This document shows positions 38,401-47,018 of a DNA stretch of 64,000 bases, piece by piece. The notes beneath the pieces were generated by a model that was not told where the DNA came from, did not search any database, and saw nothing but the letters and a program-made list of their open reading frames with translations. Made by a program: the position numbers and the translations under genes. Every line of letters begins with the position of its first letter. Position 1 is the stretch's first letter. This stretch comes from Dromaius novaehollandiae (lineage: Eukaryota; Chordata; Aves; Casuariiformes; Dromaiidae), in the NCBI RefSeq assembly GCF_036370855.1, contig NC_088101.1, forward strand, positions 5,587,501-5,651,500. Reading direction: 5' to 3'.

Positions 38401-41400
38401 AGCTCGTGCTTCTGCACACGGGAGTTTTGTGCCCTTTGCGAGTGCCCGTGGAGCCTCGCGGGGTGCTGTGCCGGGGTGGCGACAGCGTTAGCAGTGTGGG
38501 GAGCCGGGACAGTTTGCTGCTGCTGGGCCGCAAGGCTGTCGCTGCAGTGAGAATTGGAGACAGTGAAAGCTCCCTGGCTGGCAGGGGCCATGGCTGGTGG
38601 GAAAAGCCCTTGTTTTACCAGGTGGCTCTTGGTTGGATTTCTCTGCAGATCACCCACGCCCTCTGCGAGGTGGTGTCAGTGCTGCAGAGGAAGACACTGG
38701 TCCAGCGCCTGCTTCCCTACCTGCTTCCCGGCCTTCTGAGGCAGGTCAGCGAGACGCTGGGGGAGGAGCTGGCACCGTCCATTGGGGACCTGGAGAGCGC
38801 TGACATGCCGGGCAGGTGAGGAGCGGCAGTGGCAGGAGTAGGGGCAGGGGCAGGGCTGGCCTGTGCCCCAGGTCTTTGGTCGTGCGGTCCATGGCCTTGC
38901 AGGAGCACCCAATTGTCCCGCTGGCACTGGGCTGCCTCCGTGAGGTGGTGGGACTGGTCGCTGCAGGGCAGCGCGCCTGGGGATTTGGCCGCAGCACGGT
39001 CGTTCCTGCCCATAAACTCTGTGTTGCGGCCGGGGGCCGTTGCGGGGCTCTGCTGAAGAGAAATCTTCCCCCAAACTGCTGTGCCTGGAGCTTTCTTTGG
39101 GTTTTTTCACCAGCCTTTTTGTGGCGGCATTGGAGCTGGTGCTGGCGAGGTGCCTGGACAATCGGTGGCTGCGGCTGCTCCGGGAGCAGGGAGCGTGGGC
39201 GTCCCTGGCAGAGCCCCGGGCTCACAGCACCGGCGTGTGTCTCCTGGCGAGGTGAGAGCCCGGGATGTGCCCTGCCCTGTTGCGGGGGCTGCGCCCAGGG
39301 AAAGGGTTGCTGGGAGCTTCCTGCGCACTTGGAAGCTCTGCTGAGGTGCAGAGCGGTGTCTGCGTGGGAGCGGGAGAAGGTGGGAGTCGCGGCCTGCGGC
39401 CATCCTGCGTGACTGCGTGTCACGAGCCTGCTCGTGCTCTGTGCGCAGCATGCTGCTCCGCGCAGAGCTCGTCCCACAGCGCCTGCTGCAGAGCCTCTTC
39501 CCCTGGCTGGATTCGCCCTCCGCCAACCTGCGGCTCACGGCCACAGCTTTCTTTGCCGAGGTGAGGCAGCAGCAGAGCAGGGGGGGCTCGGAGGGGTTCC
39601 TGCGTCTCGCGCGGTGCGAATCGTGGCCGATGCTAGCAGCCACGTGGCTTGATTGCAGCTGATGAAGGACAAGCTAGTGGAGGAGAGGAAGCTGCTGAAG
39701 CCGCTCCTAGAGGCCTTGGGGGAGAGAGCGCGCGACCCCGTCAGCACCGTGCGGCAGATGGCCGTGAGAGGTCTGGGCAACGCGGCCAGCGGAGCACCCG
39801 CGAAGGTGAGGCGGCCTTTCCTGGGCTCTGAGCGCAGCCCGGAGTGGAGAGCTGCCCGGGGGGCTTGAGGAGCCCAGAGAGAGGAGCAGGGGCAGGCGCG
39901 GGGCCGTGCTGAGGCCGCGCTCCTCGCTCTGGCATCATCAGGGTGGCAAAGGGGACACGGGGTGCCGGCTGGGGCTCCTGGTGCTGGGGTCTGCTCCGGG
40001 CTTGCTCCAGGCTTGCTCCGGCAAGTGCCGTCCTTGGCGCCGCAGCGGAGAGCAGCGGTGAGAGGTGGGAGCAGTTCGCAGTTCATGTGCCTGTCGCTCT
40101 GCAGCTGCGGAGGCACGGGGCGGCCGTGGTGTCGGTGCTGCTCAGAGGCCTGGAGGACGCGGCCAGCACAGAGGTGGCTGCCGAGAGCCTGCTGGTGCTG
40201 GCGAAGGTGCTGGGGCTGCTGGAGGCGAGGGCCGTGGGCTCTGCCTTTGAAGAGATCACCAGGGCCAGCCGGGCGTTCTGGGGGGCGGTGAGTGGAGTCG
40301 CTCGCTTTCCTGTCAGCAGGCGGGAGCCGTCACAGGGGCCCAGCGGCTCGTGCGCGGCACCCTCGCTCGCAGCCTCTGCCCAACAGCCTTTCTCATTGCA
40401 GGAGGAAGAGGTGCTGCGCTGCTCGGCCTTCGTCCTCTATGGCACCCTGGCCTCCTCTGCTTCAGGGAGGAGGTCGTTTTTCAGCAGAGAGGTGGAGGCG
40501 GCATTTCCCAGCCTGGTGCTGCACCTCGGGGACCCGGCCCCAGCCGTCTGCAGCGTAAGAGCCCTCAAGCCGCTCCTGTCCACGCGGGCTGCCAACGTGT
40601 CCACAGGCCCTGGCTGGTGCTGCTGCGGCGGCGAGGTTCCTCGCTCAGCTCCGGGGCTGGCGCGCAGCATCCCCGTGACCAGGCCCGGTGCTCTTTTCCA
40701 GGCATGCAAGGTCTCCCTGCACCTGTGCGCCCCGTTTCTGGGGTCGAAGAGGGTGCGGCAGCGCATTGCTGCGGGCATCGGGCTGAGCGCGGCCGAGCTG
40801 CAGGATGAGATCTGCAGGCACCTGGTGAGCGAGCGCTGCGCCGGGGCCATGTCCCTGCGCCGGCCGCTCGCCCTGTGGCTCCCACGCCGGGGGGCCACGT
40901 GGGCATGGGCCGTGGGTGGAGGGAGGATGGAGGGGGGACGGAGGGGTGCTTGGAGCCAGCGACGAGCTCCTGCGCCCCTGCGTTGCCCCAGGCCCAAGAC
41001 TGCCCCACGCTGCTGGAGAGGCTCTGGAGCACAGCCCGGAGCTGCTGCATGGGGAGCTGCGTGGCGCCGCAGGCGGCAGCCGTCCACGTCCTGGGTGAGA
41101 GGCAGCGCTGGGTTCTGGCACTGCTCACGGCCGCATTGGGTCGGGTCGGGGTCAGGGGTCGAGGTTGAGGTCGAGGTGGGGTTGGGGCCATGGCGATGGC
41201 CGTGGCCATGTCCTGACAGTGGCATCCTCATGCCAGGCCTCCTCCTGGACACAGTGCCGACCGCGTGGCTGCAGCAGCAGGACCTGGCGTTCCTGTCGGG
41301 AGGTAGGTGCTGGTGGCTGCACTGCTGCCCCGCGGGCCAAGGAGGCGTCTGGAGGCCCCGCGGGCGCCAACAGCTGGGGGTGCGTGGGACTCGCACGGCC

Positions 41401-41519
41401 CCGGGGTGCTGCCGGGGAAGCCGCCCTGGCCGGGAGCCACGGGGTGCCGGTGGCATCGCGGCCAGGTGCCCACGGTGCCTCCCTGCGGCATTGGTGTCGT
41501 TGCAGCTTGGCGGAGGTGA
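26429..41519 (+). CDS. MROH2B: Maestro HEAT-like repeat-containing protein family member 2B-like, complete
   Basis: Large cytosolic alpha-helical (HEAT-type) repeat protein. The family has no established biochemical activity, and mammalian MROH2B is mostly reported in male germ cells. Forty-one coding exons join in frame to 4746 bases, 1581 residues plus stop; human MROH2B is about the same length. Every intron is GT-AG and no internal stop is needed. Landmarks: SVPVAIATFATVVTSLL near the N-terminus, FLYYKLRNGSKADRVAAVAV (exon 10), KYTGMMVPLCRCLRSL (exon 14), ALELVLARCLDNRWLRLL (exon 33), WLDSPSANLRLTATAFFAE (exon 34), and the maestro signature VRQMAVRGLGNAASGAP near residues 1350-1366 (exon 35). 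The start ATG at 26429 opens a 25-base coding exon that splices in phase to exon 2; an upstream non-coding exon or a different start remains possible. The stop is TGA at 41517-41519. Compact introns (mostly 100-750 bases) and high GC are notable. Birds carry several MROH2B-like copies, so strict orthology is unproven. Confidence 0.92.
26590..26693. repeat. 52-bp tandem duplication in MROH2B-like intron 1
   Basis: A 52-base unit beginning CTGCTCTTCCCCAGGCTGCA occurs at 26590-26641 and 26642-26693, with about one mismatch near the end of the unit. It lies between exons 1 and 2. Each copy contains a CCCCAG acceptor-like word, so it may create decoy splice sites. Confidence 0.85.
28141..28207 (+). 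repeat. G/A polypurine tract in MROH2B-like intron 5
   Basis: About 65 bases of GGAAGGGGAAGGAGAAGGGG-like sequence, almost wholly purine on the plus strand, just after the exon 5 donor. Runs of this sort can form triplex or quadruplex structures. It also makes long spurious open frames on both strands. Confidence 0.85.
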
Positions 41520-41604
41520 CGGTCCATCGAGGCCCCCTGCGCATGGCGGGCAGCAGCTGCAGTGCCCCACGCCGGGGGCCCCCAGCTGCTCGGGGCAGGA
41601 GATC

Positions 41605-41610
41605 AATAAA
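41605..41610 (+). promoter_or_regulatory. Poly(A) signal of the MROH2B-like gene
   Basis: A perfect AATAAA lies 86 bases after the TGA stop, followed by GT- and G-rich sequence. It supports the short terminal exon and the end of the gene. Confidence 0.8.
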
Positions 41611-41739
41611 GCTGCGTCCTCGCAGGGAAAGTGCCAGCCGTGTGGGGCTCTGTGGGGGGTCTTTTGCTGGCCCCAGCCCTGCCACCCCCCAGATGTGGCC
41701 TTGGTGCAGTGTGGCGCTGCCTGGGGACACAGGGGAGTG

Positions 41740-42300
41740 GAGAGAGCGGGGTGAGGGGGGCCTGGGGGTGACGGGGGCAGTGGGAGCAGCCTGGGGCACT
41801 GGCAGCTCTGGGATGAGTAGGGCCTATGGGGTGGGACTGGGGATGAGAGGGGCCCCAGGGGGAGTAGAGGGACCGAGGGGCAAGTGGGGCACTGGGGACC
41901 CTGAGGGGCACTGGGAGGTGCCTGGGGGCATATGGGACACTGGGGGGCCTGGGGATACTGGGAGGTGCTTGGGGCGATGGGGGCAGGGGGAGCAGCCTGG
42001 GGCCCTGGGGGCACTGGGAGGTGCTTGGGGATACTGCGGACACTGGGGGATACCAGGAGGTGCCTGGGGAAATGAGGGGGCACCCAGAGTTGCCCGGGGA
42101 GACCAGGGGGAACTGGAGTGAGAGGGCTGATGGGGTGGGACTAGGACTGGGGCTGGGAGGGGCCCCAGGGGGAGCAGAGGGACCGAGGGGCAAGTGGGGG
42201 TGCGGGGAGCACTGGGGCTACTGGGGGGCACTGGGAGGTGCCTGGGGACTCCGGGGTCACTGGGGACACTGGGAGGCACTGAGAGGGGCCCCGAGGGGGC
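41740..42300 (+). repeat. G-rich minisatellite built on CACTGGGAGGTGCCTGGGG-type units
   Basis: Directly after the MROH2B-like gene, about 550 bases carry many imperfect copies of short words: GGGGCACTGGGAGGTGCCTG, GGGGATACTGGGAGGTGC and CTGGGGNCCTGGGGGCACTGG. Unit spacing varies (roughly 12 to 35 bases). The array runs into the CpG-rich block that follows and produces long but meaningless open frames on both strands. Confidence 0.85.
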
Positions 42301-42960
42301 AGCGGGCAGGGCTGCTCCCCAGGGGCATGGCAGGACCGCGGGTGCGGGGGGGGCGCAGCGCTGGGGCCGGGCACGGGCAGCCCGGTCCCGCGGCGGGGGA
42401 GCGGGACTCACCGGTCGCCCCGCACTGCCGGCACGTCCCACTGGTCGCCCCGCACTGCCGGCAAGTCCCCTGCAGCGCGCGCGGCCTGGCCGAGGACGGC
42501 GGGCTCGTGACACAGGCCGCGGCGGGGCCGTTGCCAGGGCCGGGGCCGCTCTGAGGCCCGGAGTGCGGGGGCGGGGCCGGGAGGGGGGATGCTCTAAGGG
42601 GTGGTGCCAGGACTGTGGGGCGGGGTCAGGGTGTGTGCGCGGCCGCGGCGGGCGGGCAGCTCAGTTTGGTGCGTCGCGGCGGCCTTCGGCCTTCCCCCTC
42701 CGTTTCCCTTGCTCCTTGTGGAGCTGGGCGCTCGAGGCCGGGAGGGTGGCGGCGGCCCCAGGTGAGGAGTAGGGGGGGCTCGGCCGTGGGGGAGGGGGCG
42801 TGGGGGAGAGCCAGGGCTGGGGCTGCCGCGGCCCGGAGCCGCCCGGGACGGGGCCGCCCGGGCTGGGGCTGCTGTCCCGACCCCGCACACAGGCCGGGGG
42901 GGCGACACGGGGTCGAGCCCGGGGCTCCGGGGCCAGACCTGGGGCAGGCGGGGGGACCCG
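42300..42960 (+). promoter_or_regulatory. CpG island with 5'-UTR-like exon, no gene assigned
   Basis: Very GC- and CpG-rich, with GC-box words (GGGGGCGGGGCCGG near 42568, TGGGGCGGGGTC near 42617). It is followed by a pyrimidine-rich leader-like stretch around 42690-42720 and a good donor, CCCCAG|GTGAGGAG, near 42760 on the plus strand. I saw no ATG with a recognisable protein. It could be the promoter of a non-coding RNA, an alternative upstream promoter, or a GC-rich tail of the repeat block. Confidence 0.5.
42413..42472. repeat. 30-bp tandem duplication inside the CpG island
   Basis: The unit GGTCGCCCCGCACTGCCGGC plus ten more bases occurs at 42413-42442 and 42443-42472 with few mismatches. 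On the minus strand each copy reads TCRQCGAT and is flanked by acceptor- and donor-like words, but nothing else supports an exon. Confidence 0.8.
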
Positions 42961-43019
42961 GCTGCTCCTGGTGCTGGGAGCCCGGGCTGAGTCCCGTGGG
43001 CTTGGGCTCGGGACCAGTG

Positions 43020-43700
43020 GCCGCGACATGCTTTTGGGGACTTGGAAACAGAGGGGAGGTCGCATGTTTTGGGGTGTGCAAAAAGAGGCCACATCCTGCG
43101 GGTTTGGGGGCTGGAGGCTGTGTGTTCAAGCCAAGACCAGGTGCCCAAGCCCTGCGTCTCTGAGCTCAGAAGCAGGGCTGAAGCCCTGTGGTTTTGCACC
43201 AGCAGCAGAGGCTTAGCGCGCCATTTTTGCGGTTGGAAGCAGAGGCTAAAGCCTGCGTTTTGGGGGGCCAGAAACAGGGGCTTTCTGTTAGCTGCTTGTG
43301 TGGTTGCAAACTGTGAAGACTAAGGCCTACGTTTTGGGGGCCTGAAATGGAGGCTTAGTTGGCTGTTTTTAATTCTCAAAGCAGAGATGAAGTCCTATGT
43401 TTTTGGGTCCAGAAATGGCGACTAAGTCATGTGTTTCTGGGACTTGGAAATGGAGGTGAGGCTGACTGTTTTGGGGGGCTACAACCAGAGGCAGAGTGCT
43501 GCATTTCTGGGCCCACAAATGGAAGCTTAGTCCCTGTTTTCAAGCACACTCCCCTGTTCTCGAGGCCTGCATTTGGGGGTCCAAAAGAGAGGCTAAGTCC
43601 TGTGTTTTGGGGGCCACAAATGGAGGTTCAATGTGCTGTTTCTGTGCCTGAAAATGGAGACCAAGTCCTGTGTTGTGGGGACTTGGAAAAAGAGGTGAGT
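43020..43700 (+). repeat. Degenerate minisatellite, unit about 32-36 bp
   Basis: Repeated words follow the pattern GTCCTGTGTTTTGGGGGCC, then CAGAAATGGAGGCTAA. Measured spacings between neighbouring units near 43565, 43597, 43633 and 43665 are 32, 36 and 32 bases. Divergence between units is substantial, so the array is old or has been gene-converted. It lies just left of the AT-rich satellite, whose unit is of similar length. Confidence 0.85.
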
Positions 43701-43908
43701 TTGGCCATTTCCAGCCCCAAAGTGGGGGATGAGGGGGCCCTTTTTGGGGTGGGGGGAGGCAGAGGGCTGGGGGGAAGGGGCAGGGTGTGTGGACCCTCCT
43801 TGAAAGGGGGGGGTGCAGGGGTCTGTCTGCGAGTGCCCCAAGGGCAAGGAGGCTGGCATGCACCAGCCCAAACCTTGCATCTGAGAGTTTCTGGCACAAA
43901 AGCAGGGG

Positions 43909-43947
43909 TTTTTTTTCTTTTTTTTTTTTGGGGGGGGGGGGGGGGGG
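43909..43947. repeat. T-tract joined to a G-tract
   Basis: About 20 T with one C (43909-43929) are followed at once by about 18 G (43930-43947). It sits between the minisatellite and the AT-rich satellite and has the same T-to-G layout as 14406-14446. Confidence 0.85.
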
Positions 43948-43999
43948 AAACACCAGTAGGCATCATTGGCCAAGTCCACTGTTTATGCAACACTCATCC

Positions 44000-45560
44000 C
44001 CTCCTTTCAACCCTAATTAACCAGTTAGCTTATAGGTATTGAATCAAGACTGATCACTGAGTCAATATCAATTCAATAGACCTAAGCAAACTGCTCAATT
44101 AGTTCAATTAGCCAACAGTGATTCAACATATATAGAAGCTGATCAGTTAGCATTTACACAATACTTTGAATACTAAATAACCAATTACCTTACAGATATT
44201 GGAGTAATATTAAGCAACTAATTAGTCAACACTGATTTCATCTACATCAGCTAAGGCTTCAGTACTGATCCAATGCTAAATGATGACATCAGTCTCCAAG
44301 CTGTGACAGTGATTGATTTATGGCCCTGTCAATATTTTCAATAATAACTAACCAATTAGCTTATAGATATTGAATCAGTTTGAACTAGTGAGTCAATACT
44401 GACTCCATATACATGAGCTAATTGCTGAATACTCATTAAATGTACCTGAGCTGATTAGTCAACACTGATCCAATGTACATAAGCTAATTAGCCATTCAAT
44501 ATTAATGAACTAATTAGATTCAATATTCCTGAGCTATTAACACTGATTCAGTATTCCTGAGCTACTCACTACTGAGTCAGTGTGCCCAAGCAAATTAGTC
44601 AGCATTCATTGAATATTCATAAGTTTATTAGTCAGCAGTGGTTCAGTATTCATAACCTCACTGCTGACTCCTCATTCAATGTACAGAAACTCATTGTTCA
44701 ACACTGATCCAATATTAAAGCACGACATCAATCTCCAAGCTGTGACAGTGATTGATTTACAGCCCTGTCAATAATTTCAGTAATAATTAACCAATTAGTT
44801 AATGCTGATTCACTACTATAAGCTAATTAGTCAGCACTGATTCCATATACATAAGGTCATTAGTCAACACTGGACCAATGTACATAAGCTAATTGCTCAG
44901 TCCTGATCCAACATTAAATGCTGACATCAATCTCCAAGCTGTGACTGTGATTAATTTATGGCCATCAGTACTTTCAGTAATAATTAACCAATTAGCTTAT
45001 CGTTGCTGAATCAGTATGAACTAATGAGTCAATACCGATTCAGTATACCTGAGCTGATTAGTCCAATGTACATCCAATGTACATAAGGTAATTAGCCAAC
45101 ATATATTGAATATTCATGAACTAAGTAGTCAACACATTCAGTATTCATAAGCTACTCATACTGAGTCAGTGTGCACAACCAAATTATGAATATTCAAAGA
45201 ATGTTGACTAAGTTCATTAGCAGTAGTTCAGTATTCATAACCTCATTGCTGACTCCTCAATGTACAGAAACTGATTGCTCAATACTGATCCAATATTATT
45301 AAAGCATGACATCATTTTCCAAGCTGTGACAGTGATTGATTTATGGCCCTGTCAATATTTTCAATAATAATTAACCAATTAGGTTACAGTTATTGAATCA
45401 ATATTAACTAATTAATTAACACAGATTCCATGCACATAAGCAAGTTGGTCAACTTCATTTAATATTCACAAGCTCATTAGTCTACATCATTCAATGCCCA
45501 GGAACTTGTCGCTCGTCCCCAGTTCAATGTTTGTGCGCTTGTCGTTTGCCTATGGTTCAG
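44000..45560 (+). repeat. AT-rich satellite, unit about 33 bp, with a longer repeated module
   Basis: About 1.5 kb of AT-rich units such as CTAATTAGTCAACACTGAT followed by CCAATGTACATAAG. A longer module with AAGCTGTGACAGTGATTGAT, then ATGGCCCTGTCAATATTTTC and AACCAATTAGCTTATAG, recurs near 44295, 44735, 44935 and 45320, so irregularly spaced (about 440, 200 and 385 bases). The block is sharply AT-rich within very GC-rich flanks. Its right end (45490-45620) grades into GC-richer, still unit-like sequence. No open frame is supported. Confidence 0.88.
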
Positions 45561-46850
45561 TATTCGTGCACTGGTTGCTTGTCATCATCCCAACGCCCCT
45601 GTGCCAGTCGCTCACTGCCCCTTCCCTGCACAGGGGCTTGGGGCTGCCCCAGCGGAACCCAGTGACCCCCTTCCCCAGAACAGCAGCTGATTCCCAGCTG
45701 GGTCACTCCCGCGGGGCCCCGCGCTGGAGGGCAGGAGCCGGCAGTGGCTCCCTGGCACAGGCATCACCCCGCGCAGGCTTTTCAACGGTGTCGGTGGCTG
45801 CAGCAAGGCCTCATCCCCGGTCTCAGCCCACGCGGTGCTCCGGTGTGGCTGCCACTGCTCCAGCTCTTGCTGCCAGTGGTGGCAGTGCCACGGCCCAGCA
45901 CCTGGTGCCTGCTCGGCCCCATCCAGTGACTTTGACACGGCTGCAGCTCTCTCGCCCAGGGCCTGCTCAGCTTTGTCCAGCTTGGTTGGTCCTGGCCGCT
46001 CAGTGCGGCTGCAGCTCCTCAGGCTCTTGCTTGGCTCTGCCCGTCTGTCCCAGCCCCAAGGCTCCCGGCTCCTGCAGGACAGCAGCGGCTCATGGGAGCA
46101 CTCGCAGCCCCGTCCGGCTCTGCACCGGGCCCAGCCCGGGGCTCCCCCACAGCACTCCAAAGGGCCACTGGGCCCCACCACCCTCTGGGCCCTGCTGCCC
46201 TCCCAGCCCCACTGCTGCCAGCCTGGGGGTGTTACCGGGCTCTCAGGGCTGCCCTGCCTGGGGCAGGGGGGTGATGGGGGGGGCCCCGCAGCTCCCCGGC
46301 CCCAAACCCTCCTCGGTGCGGGGCCAGGCCTCTGTTCCCTCACTGCCGCACGGACAGACCCGGGCCTCTCCGCTGTGACCCCCAGGTTCCCTCCCGGCGG
46401 ACCTGGAGCTCCATCCCGCCCCCAGGTACCTGCTGCTCCTCCTGCTGCTGCCGGCCCTGCCTCGCCGGTGCCGGTTCCGCCCGGCCCGGGGCCGCCGCGC
46501 AGCTGCCGCCGCGCAGCTGCCGCCCCTCAGCGGCGGCGCCTGGCGGCTGCGGGGAGCGCTGCAGGGCCAGGGCGGGGGTCCACGTGGGTCGGGATCCGCA
46601 CAGGGACCCCCGGTGCGAGCGGGCACCCGCCCTGATCCCCGGCGCAGGAGGCGCAGGAGCCCCCACGATCTCCCCGTTCCCCTTCTCCCTGAGCAAGGCC
46701 CTGCTGTGCCAGCATCCCTTGAGTGGCCCCATCACCCCCAGGACCAGCTGCTGGGCGCAGAGTGCCCCCCCACCAGCCAGCACCTCGGTCCTACTGCTCC
46801 CCTTGCCGTGTGGCCACCAACACACGGACATCACCGTGCTTTCCATTGCT
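45560..46850. other. GC-rich spacer between satellite and BTC 3' end
   Basis: High GC, with long overlapping open frames on both strands that carry no recognisable domain. Around 46490-46530 an 18-base CGCGCAGCTGCCGCC-type unit is repeated, and CpG density is high to about 46650. It may include downstream BTC sequence. I see no gene. Confidence 0.5.
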
Positions 46851-46852
46851 CC

Positions 46853-46858
46853 TTTATT
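46853..46858 (-). promoter_or_regulatory. BTC: Poly(A) signal of BTC
   Basis: TTTATT on the plus strand is AATAAA on the minus strand, about 160 bases after the BTC stop codon. This would give a much shorter 3' UTR than in mammals. Confidence 0.7.
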
Positions 46859-47018
46859 AGAGCCAACATGAGCTGCAGTCCTTGCCCGTCGCGCCAGGCA
46901 GCGCTGCTGCGTGGGACCCGCCTGCGGGTACCGGGAGCTGCTACGGGGAGAGGGGCCACCGTCAGTGCCAGCACCCCCAGGCACCTGGTGCCGGCCCTCC
47001 TCCCAGCCCCGCACACCC

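Larger units (their letters stand above)
26429..41625 (+). other. MROH2B: Exon map of the MROH2B-like gene
   Basis: Coding exons: 26429-26453, 26785-26924, 27090-27212, 27464-27629, 28017-28115, 28864-29015, 29355-29498, 30028-30120, 30324-30393, 30506-30619, 30795-30868, 31103-31222, 31416-31523, 31828-31987, 32321-32361, 32640-32784, 33003-33055, 33509-33616, 33945-34064, 34252-34347, 34512-34661, 35038-35160, 35520-35590, 35775-35910, 36040-36135, 36615-36719, 36906-37029, 37265-37374, 37514-37669, 37787-37941, 38191-38353, 38649-38815, 39114-39251, 39449-39560, 39659-39805, 40105-40287, 40402-40554, 40702-40824, 40992-41094, 41237-41302, 41506-41519. Boundaries were set by acceptor/donor sequence plus phase. 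The least certain are exon 1, the exon 24 end, the exon 25 start and the short last exon. The 3' UTR is about 100 bases. Confidence 0.85.

Noticed and set aside
39943-41754. 603-codon open frame on the plus strand
   Set aside because: It reads through MROH2B-like exons and introns. Exons 36-40 inside it are explained by spliced phases, and the intron parts have no homology.
40437-42083. 548-codon proline-rich open frame on the minus strand
   Set aside because: Antisense to MROH2B-like exons and to the G-rich minisatellite; the proline repeats are the shadow of the repeat.
42412-42480. Minus-strand reading with duplicated TCRQCGAT, flanked by TGCAG and GTGAGT words (zinc-finger-like exon)
   Set aside because: It comes from a 30-bp tandem duplication in CpG-rich DNA, and no partner exon with a zinc-finger pattern was found nearby.
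45494-46378. 294-codon plus-strand and 243-codon minus-strand open frames in the GC-rich spacer
   Set aside because: They overlap each other, carry no domain, begin in satellite-derived sequence and have no supporting splice or poly(A) context.
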